Assembly: GCF_016429215.1 (NCBI RefSeq)
Contig: NZ_JAELUH010000040.1
Coordinates: 1 to 46,525 of the forward strand
From: Herbaspirillum sp. ASV7
Lineage (GTDB): Bacteria > Pseudomonadota > Gammaproteobacteria > Burkholderiales > Burkholderiaceae_D
DNA: 46,525 nt
Direction: 5' to 3'
Position numbers and translations under genes: made by a program. Shown one piece after another: positions 31,174-38,900 of this stretch (positions within the stretch are counted from its first letter, which is position 1; each line of letters opens with the position of its first letter). The notes beneath the pieces were generated by a model. That model did no database searches and was not told the DNA's origin. It saw only the letters and a list, made by a program, of their open reading frames with translations.

Positions 31174-32928
31174 ATGGCCAAGTCAGCGAACAGCGCCACC
31201 ATCGCCGCCGAGCCGAAGGGCACGCCGGAGATCATGCGTCTGCGCGAGCACTGCGATCAGATGATCACAGCGATGCGCAATGAGCGCATGAGCTGGTGGA
31301 CGCACTGGCGCGAGATCGCCGACTACTTCATCCCGCGTCGGTACAAGTGGCTGATCACGCCCAACCAGGGAAATCGTGGCGCGCCGATCAACCAGCGCAT
31401 CGTCGACAACACCGGGACGGTCTCGCTGCGGGTGCTGTCTGCCGGCATGATGTCCGGGATCACCAGCCCGGGCCGTGTGTGGTTCAAGCTGGCCACAGAC
31501 GACAGCGATCTCAACGATCTGAGCCCGGTCAAGCTTTGGCTGTCCGACTGCCAGAAGCGGATGGGCACGGTCTTCTCCGAGTCTAACTTCTACACGGCGC
31601 TGGCCACGATCTACACGGACCTGGGTTCCTTCGGTACGGGCGTCATGATCATCTACCACGACTACGACGACGTGATCCGCTGCTACAACAGCTGCGCAGG
31701 CGAGTATTTCCTGGCCATGGACGAGCGGCAGGACATCGGCACCATGGCCCGCGAGTTCGTGTTGACCACCCAGCAGGTGGCCGAGAAGTTCGGCCTGGAG
31801 AACTGCAGCCCGAACATTCAAGGCGCCATCGCGAGCGGCGGTGCCAACCTGACCCGCGAGATCAAGGTAGGCCACATCATCGAGAAGAACACCGACCTGG
31901 TGGTCGGCGCGCCTGGAGTGAAGGGAATGCCTTGGCGCGAGGTCTACTGGGAAATGGGGCAGGGCACGTCCTATGTGCTGCGCGTGCGCGGCTTCTACGA
32001 GAAGCCGTTCATCGCTCCGCGCTGGGAGATCGTGGGCAATGACCCATACGGCCGCAGTCCCTGCATGGATGCCCTGGGCGACGTGAAGATGCTGCAGGTC
32101 GAGCAGAAGCGCAAGGCGCAGGCGATCGACAAGCATGTCAATCCGCCCATGGTGGCGGACGTATCGCTGAGGAACGAGCCGGCCACGATGCTGCCCGGCG
32201 GTGTCACCTACGTTGCGAACTCCAATGGCGTGGGCTTCAAGCCAGTGTATGAGATCAAGCCCGACTTCAGCGGCCTGGCCGAGGACATCAAGGAGGTCCA
32301 GGGGCGCGTCAAGACGGCACTCTTCAACGATCTTTTCCTGATGATCAGCCAGCTGGATACCGTCCGGACAGCCACTGAGATCGATGCGCGCCGCGAGGAA
32401 AAGCTGATCCAGCTGGGCCCGGTCCTGGAGCGCTTCGAGAATGAGGCCCTGGATCCGGCCATCACTGCGGTCTTCGACATCATGCTGCGCCACGGTCTTT
32501 TCCCGCCGGTACCGCAGGAGCTGTCGGGCCGCAAGATCAAGGTGGAATACATCTCAATGCTGGCGGAGGCCCAGAAGGCGGCCAGCACCACCGGTATCGA
32601 GCGTCTGGCCCAGTTCGCCGGCAACATCTCGGCCGTGCGGCCGGAAGTGCTGGACAACATCGATTTCGACGAGGCGATCACCGAGTACGCCGACATGCTC
32701 GGCGTGTCGCCGAAGACCATCGTGGCCCTGGCCAAGGTGCAGCAGATCCGCGCTGCTCGCAGCCAGCAGCAGCAGGCGGAACAGACCCTGCAGGCCTCCA
32801 CAGCAGCAGCGCAGGGCGCGCAGACACTGAGCCAGACGGATGTCGGTGGCGGTGTCAATGCCCTGCAGAAAATGTTAGGTGCCGCATGGGCGAGAAGGTT
32901 ATCGACTTCAAGGACCTGCGCAAGCTGA
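31174..32928 (+). CDS. Portal / head-to-tail connector protein
   Basis: A 584-residue portal of the podovirus Head-tail_con type (T7 gp8 relatives). Diagnostic stretches: WWTHWREIADYFIPRRYKW near residue 35, DNTGTVSLRVLSAGMMSGITSPGRVWFKL, FGTGVMIIYHDYD, ALGDVKMLQVEQKRKAQAIDKHVNPP, and RTATEIDARREEKLIQLGPVLERFENE. It forms the dodecameric DNA channel at one capsid vertex. A Gln/Ala-rich tail follows from about residue 530. The final 15 residues run 43 bases into the next gene in another frame and have a different composition, so the C-terminus may recently have been extended. Confidence 0.9.
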   Translation: MAKSANSATIAAEPKGTPEIMRLREHCDQMITAMRNERMSWWTHWREIADYFIPRRYKWLITPNQGNRGAPINQRIVDNTGTVSLRVLSAGMMSGITSPGRVWFKLATDDSDLNDLSPVKLWLSDCQKRMGTVFSESNFYTALATIYTDLGSFGTGVMIIYHDYDDVIRCYNSCAGEYFLAMDERQDIGTMAREFVLTTQQVAEKFGLENCSPNIQGAIASGGANLTREIKVGHIIEKNTDLVVGAPGVKGMPWREVYWEMGQGTSYVLRVRGFYEKPFIAPRWEIVGNDPYGRSPCMDALGDVKMLQVEQKRKAQAIDKHVNPPMVADVSLRNEPATMLPGGVTYVANSNGVGFKPVYEIKPDFSGLAEDIKEVQGRVKTALFNDLFLMISQLDTVRTATEIDARREEKLIQLGPVLERFENEALDPAITAVFDIMLRHGLFPPVPQELSGRKIKVEYISMLAEAQKAASTTGIERLAQFAGNISAVRPEVLDNIDFDEAITEYADMLGVSPKTIVALAKVQQIRAARSQQQQAEQTLQASTAAAQGAQTLSQTDVGGGVNALQKMLGAAWARRLSTSRTCAS

Positions 32929-33254
32929 TCCGCCCCGATGCCTCGATGGCGGACCGGCGCCTGATCGAGATGCGCTTCGAGGAAGAGGCCGCCGCCGAGC
33001 AGGCGGAAGCCCGCCAGAAGGCCGTGATCATGGGCGCGCCGCCGATTCCCCAGGCACAGCTGGTCTACAACCATGCCGAGGGCAAGGTGGGCGTGGCCAT
33101 CAAGGGCGCCAAATTCATCGTGCCGCTTCCTCGCGAATACAACGGGGCCGGCCTGGCGCTGGGCCTGCTGCCGGGTGAGCGCATCGTGGTCACCCATCCC
33201 AACCACTCGCCGCTGCTGATCGATCCAAGCACCGGCAAATCTCGGAGGCTCTAA
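32886..33254 (+). CDS. Phage late protein of unknown function (122 aa)
   Basis: MGEKVIDFKDLRKLIRPDASMADRRLIEMRFEEEAAAEQ is acidic and helical; the second half (VYNHAEGKVGVAIKGAKFIVPLPREYNGAG... LPGERIVVTHPNHSPLLID) looks like a small beta domain. Not recognised. Starts inside the 3' end of the portal gene and its stop overlaps the next ATG by one base. Confidence 0.7.
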   Translation: MGEKVIDFKDLRKLIRPDASMADRRLIEMRFEEEAAAEQAEARQKAVIMGAPPIPQAQLVYNHAEGKVGVAIKGAKFIVPLPREYNGAGLALGLLPGERIVVTHPNHSPLLIDPSTGKSRRL

Positions 33255-33454
33255 TGGCTACCACCGTCCCGCAAGAAGTCATCGCAGCGCAGGCAAAGCT
33301 GCAAGCACCTGGCCAGGGTATTGATAGCCAGGCCACCCCGACCAATCTGGCTGTCGGCCGCAAGACGCCCAAGGGCGGCAAGAAAGGCCCGCAGCAAGAG
33401 GCGCCCACCGTGGCGCAACGTCTTTACCCCACGCTTCCCACCACAGGAGATTGA
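33254..33454 (+). CDS. Small late-operon protein (66 aa)
   Basis: MATTVPQEVIAAQAKLQAPGQGIDSQATPTNLAV with a basic GRKTPKGGKKGPQQ segment. Likely mostly unstructured; unrecognised. The start overlaps the previous stop (TAATG). Tight placement in the late operon is the main support. Confidence 0.6.
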   Translation: MATTVPQEVIAAQAKLQAPGQGIDSQATPTNLAVGRKTPKGGKKGPQQEAPTVAQRLYPTLPTTGD

Positions 33455-33455
33455 A

Positions 33456-33689
33456 ATGGAGCAACAGGAGCAAGCCCACAACGCACAGCCAGGGCATGTC
33501 ATCGAGCGCACCGACAGCGCGCAGCCGATGTATTTCAGCGAGAAGATCGCCCGCGACTTCGGGGCCGGTACCGCCGGCTGGAGTGCCGACCGCGCGGACG
33601 CCACCGTCATGAGCCTGGCCGAAGCGGACGAGCGCCTGAATGGGCCGCTGTCCACCGTCGCGCAATCCTGCCGCGTGGTGCAAGCATGA
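33456..33689 (+). CDS. Small late-operon protein (77 aa)
   Basis: ATG at 33456 with AGGAG about 7 bases upstream. MEQQEQAHNAQPGHVIERTDSAQPMYFSEKIARDFGAGTAGWSADRAD contains FSEKIARDF and then VMSLAEADERLNGPLSTVAQ. Not recognised. Its stop overlaps the glycosyltransferase-like start (ATGA), suggesting linked translation and possibly function. Confidence 0.6.
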   Translation: MEQQEQAHNAQPGHVIERTDSAQPMYFSEKIARDFGAGTAGWSADRADATVMSLAEADERLNGPLSTVAQSCRVVQA

Positions 33690-34384
33690 AGCGCGTCGCC
33701 ATCTGCGTCCCGTCCGGAGACATGGTGCATGCCGACTTCGCCATGGCCCTGGCCGCCATGTGCTACCGCTGCGGCCCGTTCATCCAGGACGATGTTCGCT
33801 ACGAGGCTGTGCCGCTGGCGGTGATCAATACCAAGGGCTCGATGATCGCCAACAACCGCAACCGCCTGGTGGAAGAAGCCCGGGCCCTGGGCGTCGATTA
33901 CATGTTCTTCCTCGACAGCGACATCGTGGTGCATCCGTACACGCTGCGCCGCCTGCTGGATCTGGATAAAGACATCGTTGGCGGCACCTACGTGCAGCGC
34001 GATGTGCCTCACCGGCTGCTGGGCAAGAGCGTCAGCGGCGTGATGCTGGACGAGGCCATGCAGGGAATGGCGGTTGACCAGTCCGAAGCCATGGAAGTGG
34101 GTGCGCTGCCCGGCGGCTGCCTGCTGATCAAGATGTCGGTGTTCGACGACCTGCAGCAGCCGTATTTCCAGACGCCCACGCATGCGGCAGAGGATGGCCG
34201 GCACGCGTGGATCGAGGGCGAGGACTACTTCTTCTGCCGAACCGCGCGCGAGGCCGGGCACCAGGTGTTCGTCGACTGGGCCACCTCCTTTGCCCTCGGC
34301 CACGTCGGCCAGCAAGTGAACACCATCCAGGCCACCCAGCAGCCTGCCAACCAACGTGAGGCCGAGAATGCGATCGTCCACTGA
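33686..34384 (+). CDS. GT-A-fold glycosyltransferase-like protein in the head module
   Basis: A 232-residue protein resembling small family-2-like glycosyltransferases. An N-terminal Rossmann-like start (MKRVAICVPSGDMVHADFAMALAA), NTKGSMIANNRNRLVEEARALGVDYMFFLDSDIVVHP with the DSD metal motif at about residues 75-77, PGGCLLIKM, and WIEGEDYFFCRTAREAGHQVFVD with the catalytic-base-like ED are all visible. No membrane segment, so it should act in the cytosol, on virion proteins or cell-wall precursors. Such genes recur beside portal genes in related podoviruses; their acceptor is unknown. Confidence 0.8.
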   Translation: MKRVAICVPSGDMVHADFAMALAAMCYRCGPFIQDDVRYEAVPLAVINTKGSMIANNRNRLVEEARALGVDYMFFLDSDIVVHPYTLRRLLDLDKDIVGGTYVQRDVPHRLLGKSVSGVMLDEAMQGMAVDQSEAMEVGALPGGCLLIKMSVFDDLQQPYFQTPTHAAEDGRHAWIEGEDYFFCRTAREAGHQVFVDWATSFALGHVGQQVNTIQATQQPANQREAENAIVH

Positions 34385-34706
34385 AGAAGCGACCGTCCAG
34401 GCAGATGGCCAAAGCCGCTACGACACCGGCGACCGCCAAGCGGTCAAGGATCGCGAGAAGCTGGCGAAGGTGCGTGATGAGCGCCGTCTGGATGGCCTGA
34501 AGCAGATCATGTCGACCCCCAATGGTCGCCTGTGGATGTGGAGCTTCCTTTCCGACTGCGGCCTGTTCGTGACCGTGTTTAACGGTAACAGCAAGGACTA
34601 TTTCAACCTGGGCCAGCGCAACGCGGCGATGCCGCACTTCGCCCAGATCCAGCAACACTGCATGCCCGAGTACATGCTCATGGTGAAGGAAAACGCAAAT
34701 GTTTAA
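34368..34706 (+). CDS. Bbp19-like phage protein
   Basis: A 112-residue protein from ATG 34368 (GAGG about 7 bases upstream; an in-frame GTG at 34356 exists). The conserved part is LDGLKQIMSTPNGRLWMWSFLSDCGLFVTVFNGNSKDYFNLGQRNAAM and PEYMLMVKENAN, matching the Bbp19 family named from Bordetella phage BPP-1. The function is unknown, but the gene always lies beside scaffold and capsid genes. Overlaps both neighbours by a few bases. Confidence 0.8.
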   Translation: MRSSTEEATVQADGQSRYDTGDRQAVKDREKLAKVRDERRLDGLKQIMSTPNGRLWMWSFLSDCGLFVTVFNGNSKDYFNLGQRNAAMPHFAQIQQHCMPEYMLMVKENANV

Positions 34707-35484
34707 TCGACTCTGGAAACGCTTCTTGCTGCTGGAAGAGGCCGGCGATGCCGGTGCCGGCGGTGGTGGTACTGCTGCACCTGCAGCTGCCACGGCCAAT
34801 GCCGGCGCTGCCGCCGCTACTGGCGAAGCTGGCGCTGGCAATGGCGCCGCTGCTGGTGCTGAAGCAGCTGCTGGCGACGGCCTGACCCCGCCGGAAAGCC
34901 TGCTGGGCGACAAGCCTGGCGAGGAGAAGAAGCCGGAAGAGGGGGGCGAGAAGAAGGAAGGCGAGGGCAAGGGCGAAGAGGCCAAGCCGATCGAGTACAC
35001 CGACTTCAAGGTGCCGGATGGCGTCACGCTGGATCCCGCGCAGATGGATGCCTACAAGGCCATCGCCGGCAAGCACAACCTGCCGCAAGAGACCGCTCAG
35101 GAGCTGGTCGACATGCACGTGGCAGAGATCAAGAAGGCTCAGGAAGCGCCATACCGCGCCTGGAATGAGCTGCAAACCAAGTGGCGTGATGAAGTCAAGA
35201 ACGACCCCGTAATCGGTGGCGCGAACCTTGAAAAGAACCTCGCCTCGACCAAGGCAGGCCTGCAAAGCCTGCTCGGCAATGACGCGCCGAAGTTCTTCGA
35301 AGCACTGAACATCACTGGCGCGGGCAACAACCCTGACATCGTTCGAGGGCTCATGAAGGCGGCAGCACCGCACGCACCCGCCACGCCAATCGCTGGCAGC
35401 CCTGGCAACAGTGGTGGCCAGAAAACCGCAGGCGCGACTCTGTACCCAACGCAGGCAGGGCTCGGTAACGGGCACCAGGAATAA
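34699..35484 (+). CDS. Capsid scaffolding protein
   Basis: A 261-residue protein with a basic start (MFNRLWKRFLLLEE), an Ala/Gly-rich low-complexity stretch (residues 15-70), a Lys/Glu-rich stretch (GEEKKPEEGGEKKEGEGK), and an ordered helical C-terminal half (YTDFKVPDGVTLDPAQMDAYKAIAGKHNLPQETAQELVDMHV, then NDAPKFFEALNITGAG). This is typical of podovirus scaffolds that template prohead assembly and leave before packaging. It lies directly upstream of the major capsid gene. Confidence 0.8.
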   Translation: MFNRLWKRFLLLEEAGDAGAGGGGTAAPAAATANAGAAAATGEAGAGNGAAAGAEAAAGDGLTPPESLLGDKPGEEKKPEEGGEKKEGEGKGEEAKPIEYTDFKVPDGVTLDPAQMDAYKAIAGKHNLPQETAQELVDMHVAEIKKAQEAPYRAWNELQTKWRDEVKNDPVIGGANLEKNLASTKAGLQSLLGNDAPKFFEALNITGAGNNPDIVRGLMKAAAPHAPATPIAGSPGNSGGQKTAGATLYPTQAGLGNGHQE

Positions 35485-35559
35485 CTCTTCGTCACGTTTC
35501 GCTACGGCCTCACCTTAACCCGGCCCCCGAAGATGACACAGCGACAAGGAGACTCAACC

Positions 35560-35571
35560 ATGAACATATAG
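35560..35571 (+). promoter_or_regulatory. Three-codon mini-ORF with strong ribosome site before the capsid gene
   Basis: AAGGAGACTCAACC precedes ATG-AAC-ATA-TAG (35560-35571). The stop codon is fused to the ribosome site (GAGGATCC) of the major capsid gene, whose ATG is 11 bases on. It may load ribosomes for re-initiation on the most abundant virion protein, or be a relic of an older start. Confidence 0.45.
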
Positions 35572-35582
35572 AGGATCCAATT

Positions 35583-36626
35583 ATGGCTATCTTAGGCGGT
35601 ACCGCACTTACCTACGCGGACTGGGCGAAGCGCATTGACGATGACGGCAAGGTCGCCACCATCATCAACCTGCTGTCGCAGACCAACGAAATCGTCGACG
35701 ACATGCTGGTCGTCGAGGGCAACCTGCCCACCGGACACAAGACCACCGTGCGCACCGGTCTGCCGTCCGCCACCTGGCGCCTGCTGAACTATGGCGTCGT
35801 GAAGACCAAGTCGACCACCGCGCAGGTGACCGACAACACCGGCATGCTGGAATGCTACAGCGAGATCGACAAGGATCTGGCCGACCTGAACGGCAACACT
35901 GCCGAATTCCGTCTGTCCGAAGACATGGCCTTCCTGGAAGGCATGAATCAGCAGATGGCGCAGACGGTGTTCTACGGCAATGTGTTGACCAACCCGGAAC
36001 GCTTCATGGGTTTCTCGCCGCGCTTCAACACCTCGAACGTGGCCAACGCGCAGACTGCGGCGAACGTGATCAATGCCGGCGGCGTCTCGTCCACCAACAC
36101 CTCGATCTGGATCGTTTGCTGGGGTCCGAACACCGTCCACGGCATTTTCCCGAAGGGCAAGATCAGCGGCCTGCAACACCGCGATCTGGGCGAATGGCCG
36201 CTGCAGGATGCCAACGGCAACCTGTACCAGGGCTATCGCACCCACTTCAAGTGGGATATGGGCCTGACCGTGCGTGACTGGCGCTACGTGGTTCGCATCG
36301 CCAACATCGATGTGACCTTGCTGTCCGGCGGCAGCGCGGCCAACCTGATCAACGCTCTGATCCGTGGCGTGCACCGTCTGCCGACCGCACCGGTTCGCGT
36401 CTCGACCGAGCAGAAATCCGACGCTCCGGACGGCGGCATGATGTCCATGGGCCGCCTGGCGATCTACTGCAACCGCACCATCCGTACCTACCTGGACATC
36501 CAGGCGGTCAACAAGACCAACGTTCTGCTGCAGCTGGAGCAATGGGAAGGTAAGGCAGTTACCACCTTCCGTGGCATCCCGGTTCGCACCGTGGACGCGC
36601 TCTTGTCCACTGAAGCCGCGATCTAA
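35583..36626 (+). CDS. Major capsid protein (BPP-1-type)
   Basis: A 347-residue capsid subunit of the HK97-fold class found in BPP-1-like podoviruses. MAILGGTALTYADWAKRIDDDGKVATIINLLSQTNEI is the recognisable N-terminus; TGLPSATWRLLNYGV, LNGNTAEFRLSEDMAFLEGMNQQMAQTVFYGN, and the C-terminal RTYLDIQAVNKTNVLLQLEQWEGK are further landmarks. GAGG precedes the ATG. It follows the scaffold and precedes the cement protein, the standard order. Codon bias looks like that of a highly expressed gene. Confidence 0.92.
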   Translation: MAILGGTALTYADWAKRIDDDGKVATIINLLSQTNEIVDDMLVVEGNLPTGHKTTVRTGLPSATWRLLNYGVVKTKSTTAQVTDNTGMLECYSEIDKDLADLNGNTAEFRLSEDMAFLEGMNQQMAQTVFYGNVLTNPERFMGFSPRFNTSNVANAQTAANVINAGGVSSTNTSIWIVCWGPNTVHGIFPKGKISGLQHRDLGEWPLQDANGNLYQGYRTHFKWDMGLTVRDWRYVVRIANIDVTLLSGGSAANLINALIRGVHRLPTAPVRVSTEQKSDAPDGGMMSMGRLAIYCNRTIRTYLDIQAVNKTNVLLQLEQWEGKAVTTFRGIPVRTVDALLSTEAAI

Positions 36627-36637
36627 GGAGACCTGAC

Positions 36638-37117
36638 ATGATCATCGATGGACTGTTGATTTTCGATGCCGCAGCCTACTCGGCGGCCAACGGCCTGACC
36701 GGCGTCAACCAATTCGCCAGCGGCGCTACCACCACCAGCACGAACACGATCGACCTGGTCAATGCGCGTGACATCGGCGACGGCGGCGACAGCGTGGCCA
36801 ACCTCACCGTGGTGTTCATGATCACGACCGCCTTCACCGGCGGCACGTCCGTGAACTTCCAGATCCAGGGTTCGAGCGATAACGTCACCTGGACCACCTA
36901 CTCGGAAACCGGCGCCATTGCCGTGGCCGGCCTGACCGTGGGCCAGCGTTTCAGCCTGCCGATGCCGTCCGTCAATCCGGACACTGGCGTGGCTCCGCGC
37001 TACCTGCGTACCGCCTATGTCAACGTGGGCGCGAACACCACCGGTGCCGTGCTGGCGTGGCTCGGTACCCCGGACGACAACCGCTATTACAAGCCGGGCG
37101 TCGTGGTGAACAACTAA
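36638..37117 (+). CDS. Bbp16-family capsid cement protein
   Basis: A 159-residue beta-rich protein, MIIDGLLIFDAAAYSAANGL..., with VNFQIQGSSDNVTWTTYSETGAI and a final PRYLRTAYVNVGANTTGAVLAWLGTPDDNRYY. It matches the Bbp16 cement protein that decorates and stabilises the BPP-1 capsid. Starts 11 bases after the capsid gene (AAGGAGACCTGAC upstream of the ATG) and is followed by a strong terminator. Confidence 0.88.
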   Translation: MIIDGLLIFDAAAYSAANGLTGVNQFASGATTTSTNTIDLVNARDIGDGGDSVANLTVVFMITTAFTGGTSVNFQIQGSSDNVTWTTYSETGAIAVAGLTVGQRFSLPMPSVNPDTGVAPRYLRTAYVNVGANTTGAVLAWLGTPDDNRYYKPGVVVNN

Positions 37118-37131
37118 ACGTGGTGGGCTTT

Positions 37132-37157
37132 GATCGGGGGTTCGCCCCCGGTCTTTT
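37132..37157 (+). terminator. Rho-independent terminator after the capsid/cement genes
   Basis: GATCGGGGG-TTCG-CCCCCGGTC, a 9-bp stem with tetraloop and one T.G pair, followed by six T's. It lies within the late gene cluster, so it probably lets some polymerase through and produces extra capsid and cement mRNA relative to the tail genes. Confidence 0.85.
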
Positions 37158-37187
37158 TTCACTTCCGAACCCTTACGGAGCAATGAA

Positions 37188-37451
37188 ATGACCGAGCAAA
37201 CGAATACCCAGCAAGCGACCCCCAAGGATGCCGACGCAAAGGAGCCGAAGGGAATGCCGCGCTACAAGCTGAGCGAACAGGCCTACATCAACGATCGCCT
37301 GTACGAAGCCGGCACCGATATCGACTTCGACGGCATCCCCGGCCATCACATGGAGCCGCTGAACGACGCAGCCAAGGCCATGAAGAAGAAGCACGGCAAG
37401 GCCTATCTGGATCCGATCCTGGCCCTGACCGCTGTAGGCGGCAAGGAGTAA
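37188..37451 (+). CDS. Small late protein (87 aa), unknown
   Basis: MTEQTNTQQATPKDADAKEPKGMPRYKLSEQAYINDRLYEAGTDIDFDGIPGHHMEPLN resembles the short N-terminal motif (RYKLSEQAYINDRLYEAG) seen in many phage head-completion or decoration neighbours. No named function. ACGGAG about 8 bases before the ATG. First gene after the internal terminator. Confidence 0.7.
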   Translation: MTEQTNTQQATPKDADAKEPKGMPRYKLSEQAYINDRLYEAGTDIDFDGIPGHHMEPLNDAAKAMKKKHGKAYLDPILALTAVGGKE

Positions 37452-37454
37452 GAC

Positions 37455-37817
37455 ATGGGCAAGCTATCGGCAACCGGCTTGGAGCAGGCCACTACCGTCG
37501 CCAGTGGAACGTTGTCCGCCACCGGTGCCGGTACTACGACCCCGATCTTCGGGCCGTGCAACTTTTTTGTCTACGGCACCTTCGTCGGGACGGTCCAGCT
37601 GGAGCGCTCTTTCGACGGCGGCACCACCTGGGTCCCGTACACCCTCGATGCGGCCAACGACTACGCCAAGTTCACCACGCCGGCATCGCTCGTCTTCAGC
37701 GAACCTGAGCACGGCATGCTGTACCGCGTGAACTGCATTGCCTTTACCTCCGGCACGATCAACTGGCGCCTGTCGTCGTCCACCGATCTGTACGCCACTG
37801 GCCGCGGCTTCCAATAG
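37455..37817 (+). CDS. Beta-rich late protein (120 aa), possible decoration or head-fibre protein
   Basis: MGKLSATGLEQATTVASGTLSATGAG..., then FFVYGTFVGTVQLERSFDGGTTWVPYTLDAAND and INWRLSSSTDL. The repeated Ser/Thr/Gly and FDGGTTWVPY motif suggest an immunoglobulin-like or jelly-roll decoration protein. Not assigned to a named family. Three bases separate it from the preceding gene. Confidence 0.65.
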   Translation: MGKLSATGLEQATTVASGTLSATGAGTTTPIFGPCNFFVYGTFVGTVQLERSFDGGTTWVPYTLDAANDYAKFTTPASLVFSEPEHGMLYRVNCIAFTSGTINWRLSSSTDLYATGRGFQ

Positions 37818-37827
37818 GAGAACAGCC

Positions 37828-38163
37828 ATGCAATCCATGAAGCTCACCCCCCAAGAGGCCAAGGCGGAAGTCTCCTATGACTCGGACTCCAAGGGGCCGC
37901 AGTACCCATACGGGCTGTCGATCTCTCTGGACGACGAGGCGCTGGCCAAGCTCGGCATCAAGGATCTGCCGGATGTCGGCCAGGTGATGAAGCTGGAAGC
38001 CCTGGTCAAGGTCTGCTCGAAGAGCCAGTACGAGAACCAGGGCGGTTCCGATGCCAATCTGTCGTTGCAGATCACCGACATGGAGCTGGAGTCCGTCGAG
38101 GAAGAAGCCGAGGAAGAGCGCGATGACCGCACCCCGGCCCAGAAAATCTACGGGAAGAAATAA
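37828..38163 (+). CDS. Capsid staple protein
   Basis: An 111-residue protein, ATG 37828 with AGGAG upstream. MKLTPQEAKAEVSYDSDS, YPYGLSISLDDEALAKLGIKDLPDVGQVMKLEALVKV and LSLQITDMELESVEEE match the capsid-staple family (PQYPYGL...LDDE...LQITDM pattern) of BPP-1-like and related phages, which pins neighbouring capsomers. A very acidic stretch precedes the C-terminus. Its stop overlaps the next start (TAATG). Confidence 0.82.
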   Translation: MQSMKLTPQEAKAEVSYDSDSKGPQYPYGLSISLDDEALAKLGIKDLPDVGQVMKLEALVKVCSKSQYENQGGSDANLSLQITDMELESVEEEAEEERDDRTPAQKIYGKK

Positions 38164-38900
38164 TGCCCTCCCTGGTCGAAATCGCCAACATGGCCCTGGA
38201 TGTGATCGGTACTCGCTCGACGGTGGCCAGCCTCACGGAAGGCTCGCCCGAGGCGAACGCCATCAACCGGCAATATGGGAATGCGCTGGATTGCGTGCTG
38301 CGCGCCGCGCACTGGAACTTTGCACGCAAGCAGGTTCCGCTGACGCTCCTGCAGGATGGCACCGCCGGTGGCAACCCGCCCACGCCCTGGCTGTACGAAT
38401 ATGCCTATCCCAGCGACTGCCTGCTGATGCGCCACATCATGCCCAGCGTCCAGGTCACGCCGGTGCCGGGCGGCGTTAGCGTACCTTCCCCGGTCGCTGC
38501 TGTCGGGCCGCCGGTCAAGTTCCTGCTGTCGACCGATACCGATGCCAGCGGCAACCCGATCCAGGTCATCCTGACCAACCAGCCCCAGGCGGTCGGCGTC
38601 TATACCTTCCGCAACCAAAACACCCAGATGTTCGATTCGCTCTTCGTGCAATGCCTCACGCATTACCTGGGCGCACGCGTTTGTATCGCGCTGACCGGCG
38701 ACAAGGTCATGATGAAGAATGCGCTGGAGATGGCGCATCAATATTCCCTGGATGCCCAAGCCAAGAATGGCAACGAGGGCATCACCGTGATCGACTCTAT
38801 GCCCGAGTGGATCCGCGTGCGCGGCTACGCGTCCGACTGGGCCTATCCTGACGGCGGCCTGTATTCCTACGGCCCGCAAGCGCTATCCATGGTGACCTGA
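38163..38900 (+). CDS. Tail adaptor protein (T7 gp11 / tail tubular A-like)
   Basis: A 245-residue adaptor that joins portal to nozzle. MPSLVEIANMALDVIGTRSTVASLTEGSPEANAINRQYGNALDCVLRAAHWNFARKQ is the standard head-completion/tail-tube-A start; YEYAYPSDCLLMRHI and later MFDSLFVQCLTHYLGARVCIALTGDK follow. Length and the next gene agree with this role. Overlaps both neighbours by one base. Confidence 0.85.
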   Translation: MPSLVEIANMALDVIGTRSTVASLTEGSPEANAINRQYGNALDCVLRAAHWNFARKQVPLTLLQDGTAGGNPPTPWLYEYAYPSDCLLMRHIMPSVQVTPVPGGVSVPSPVAAVGPPVKFLLSTDTDASGNPIQVILTNQPQAVGVYTFRNQNTQMFDSLFVQCLTHYLGARVCIALTGDKVMMKNALEMAHQYSLDAQAKNGNEGITVIDSMPEWIRVRGYASDWAYPDGGLYSYGPQALSMVT

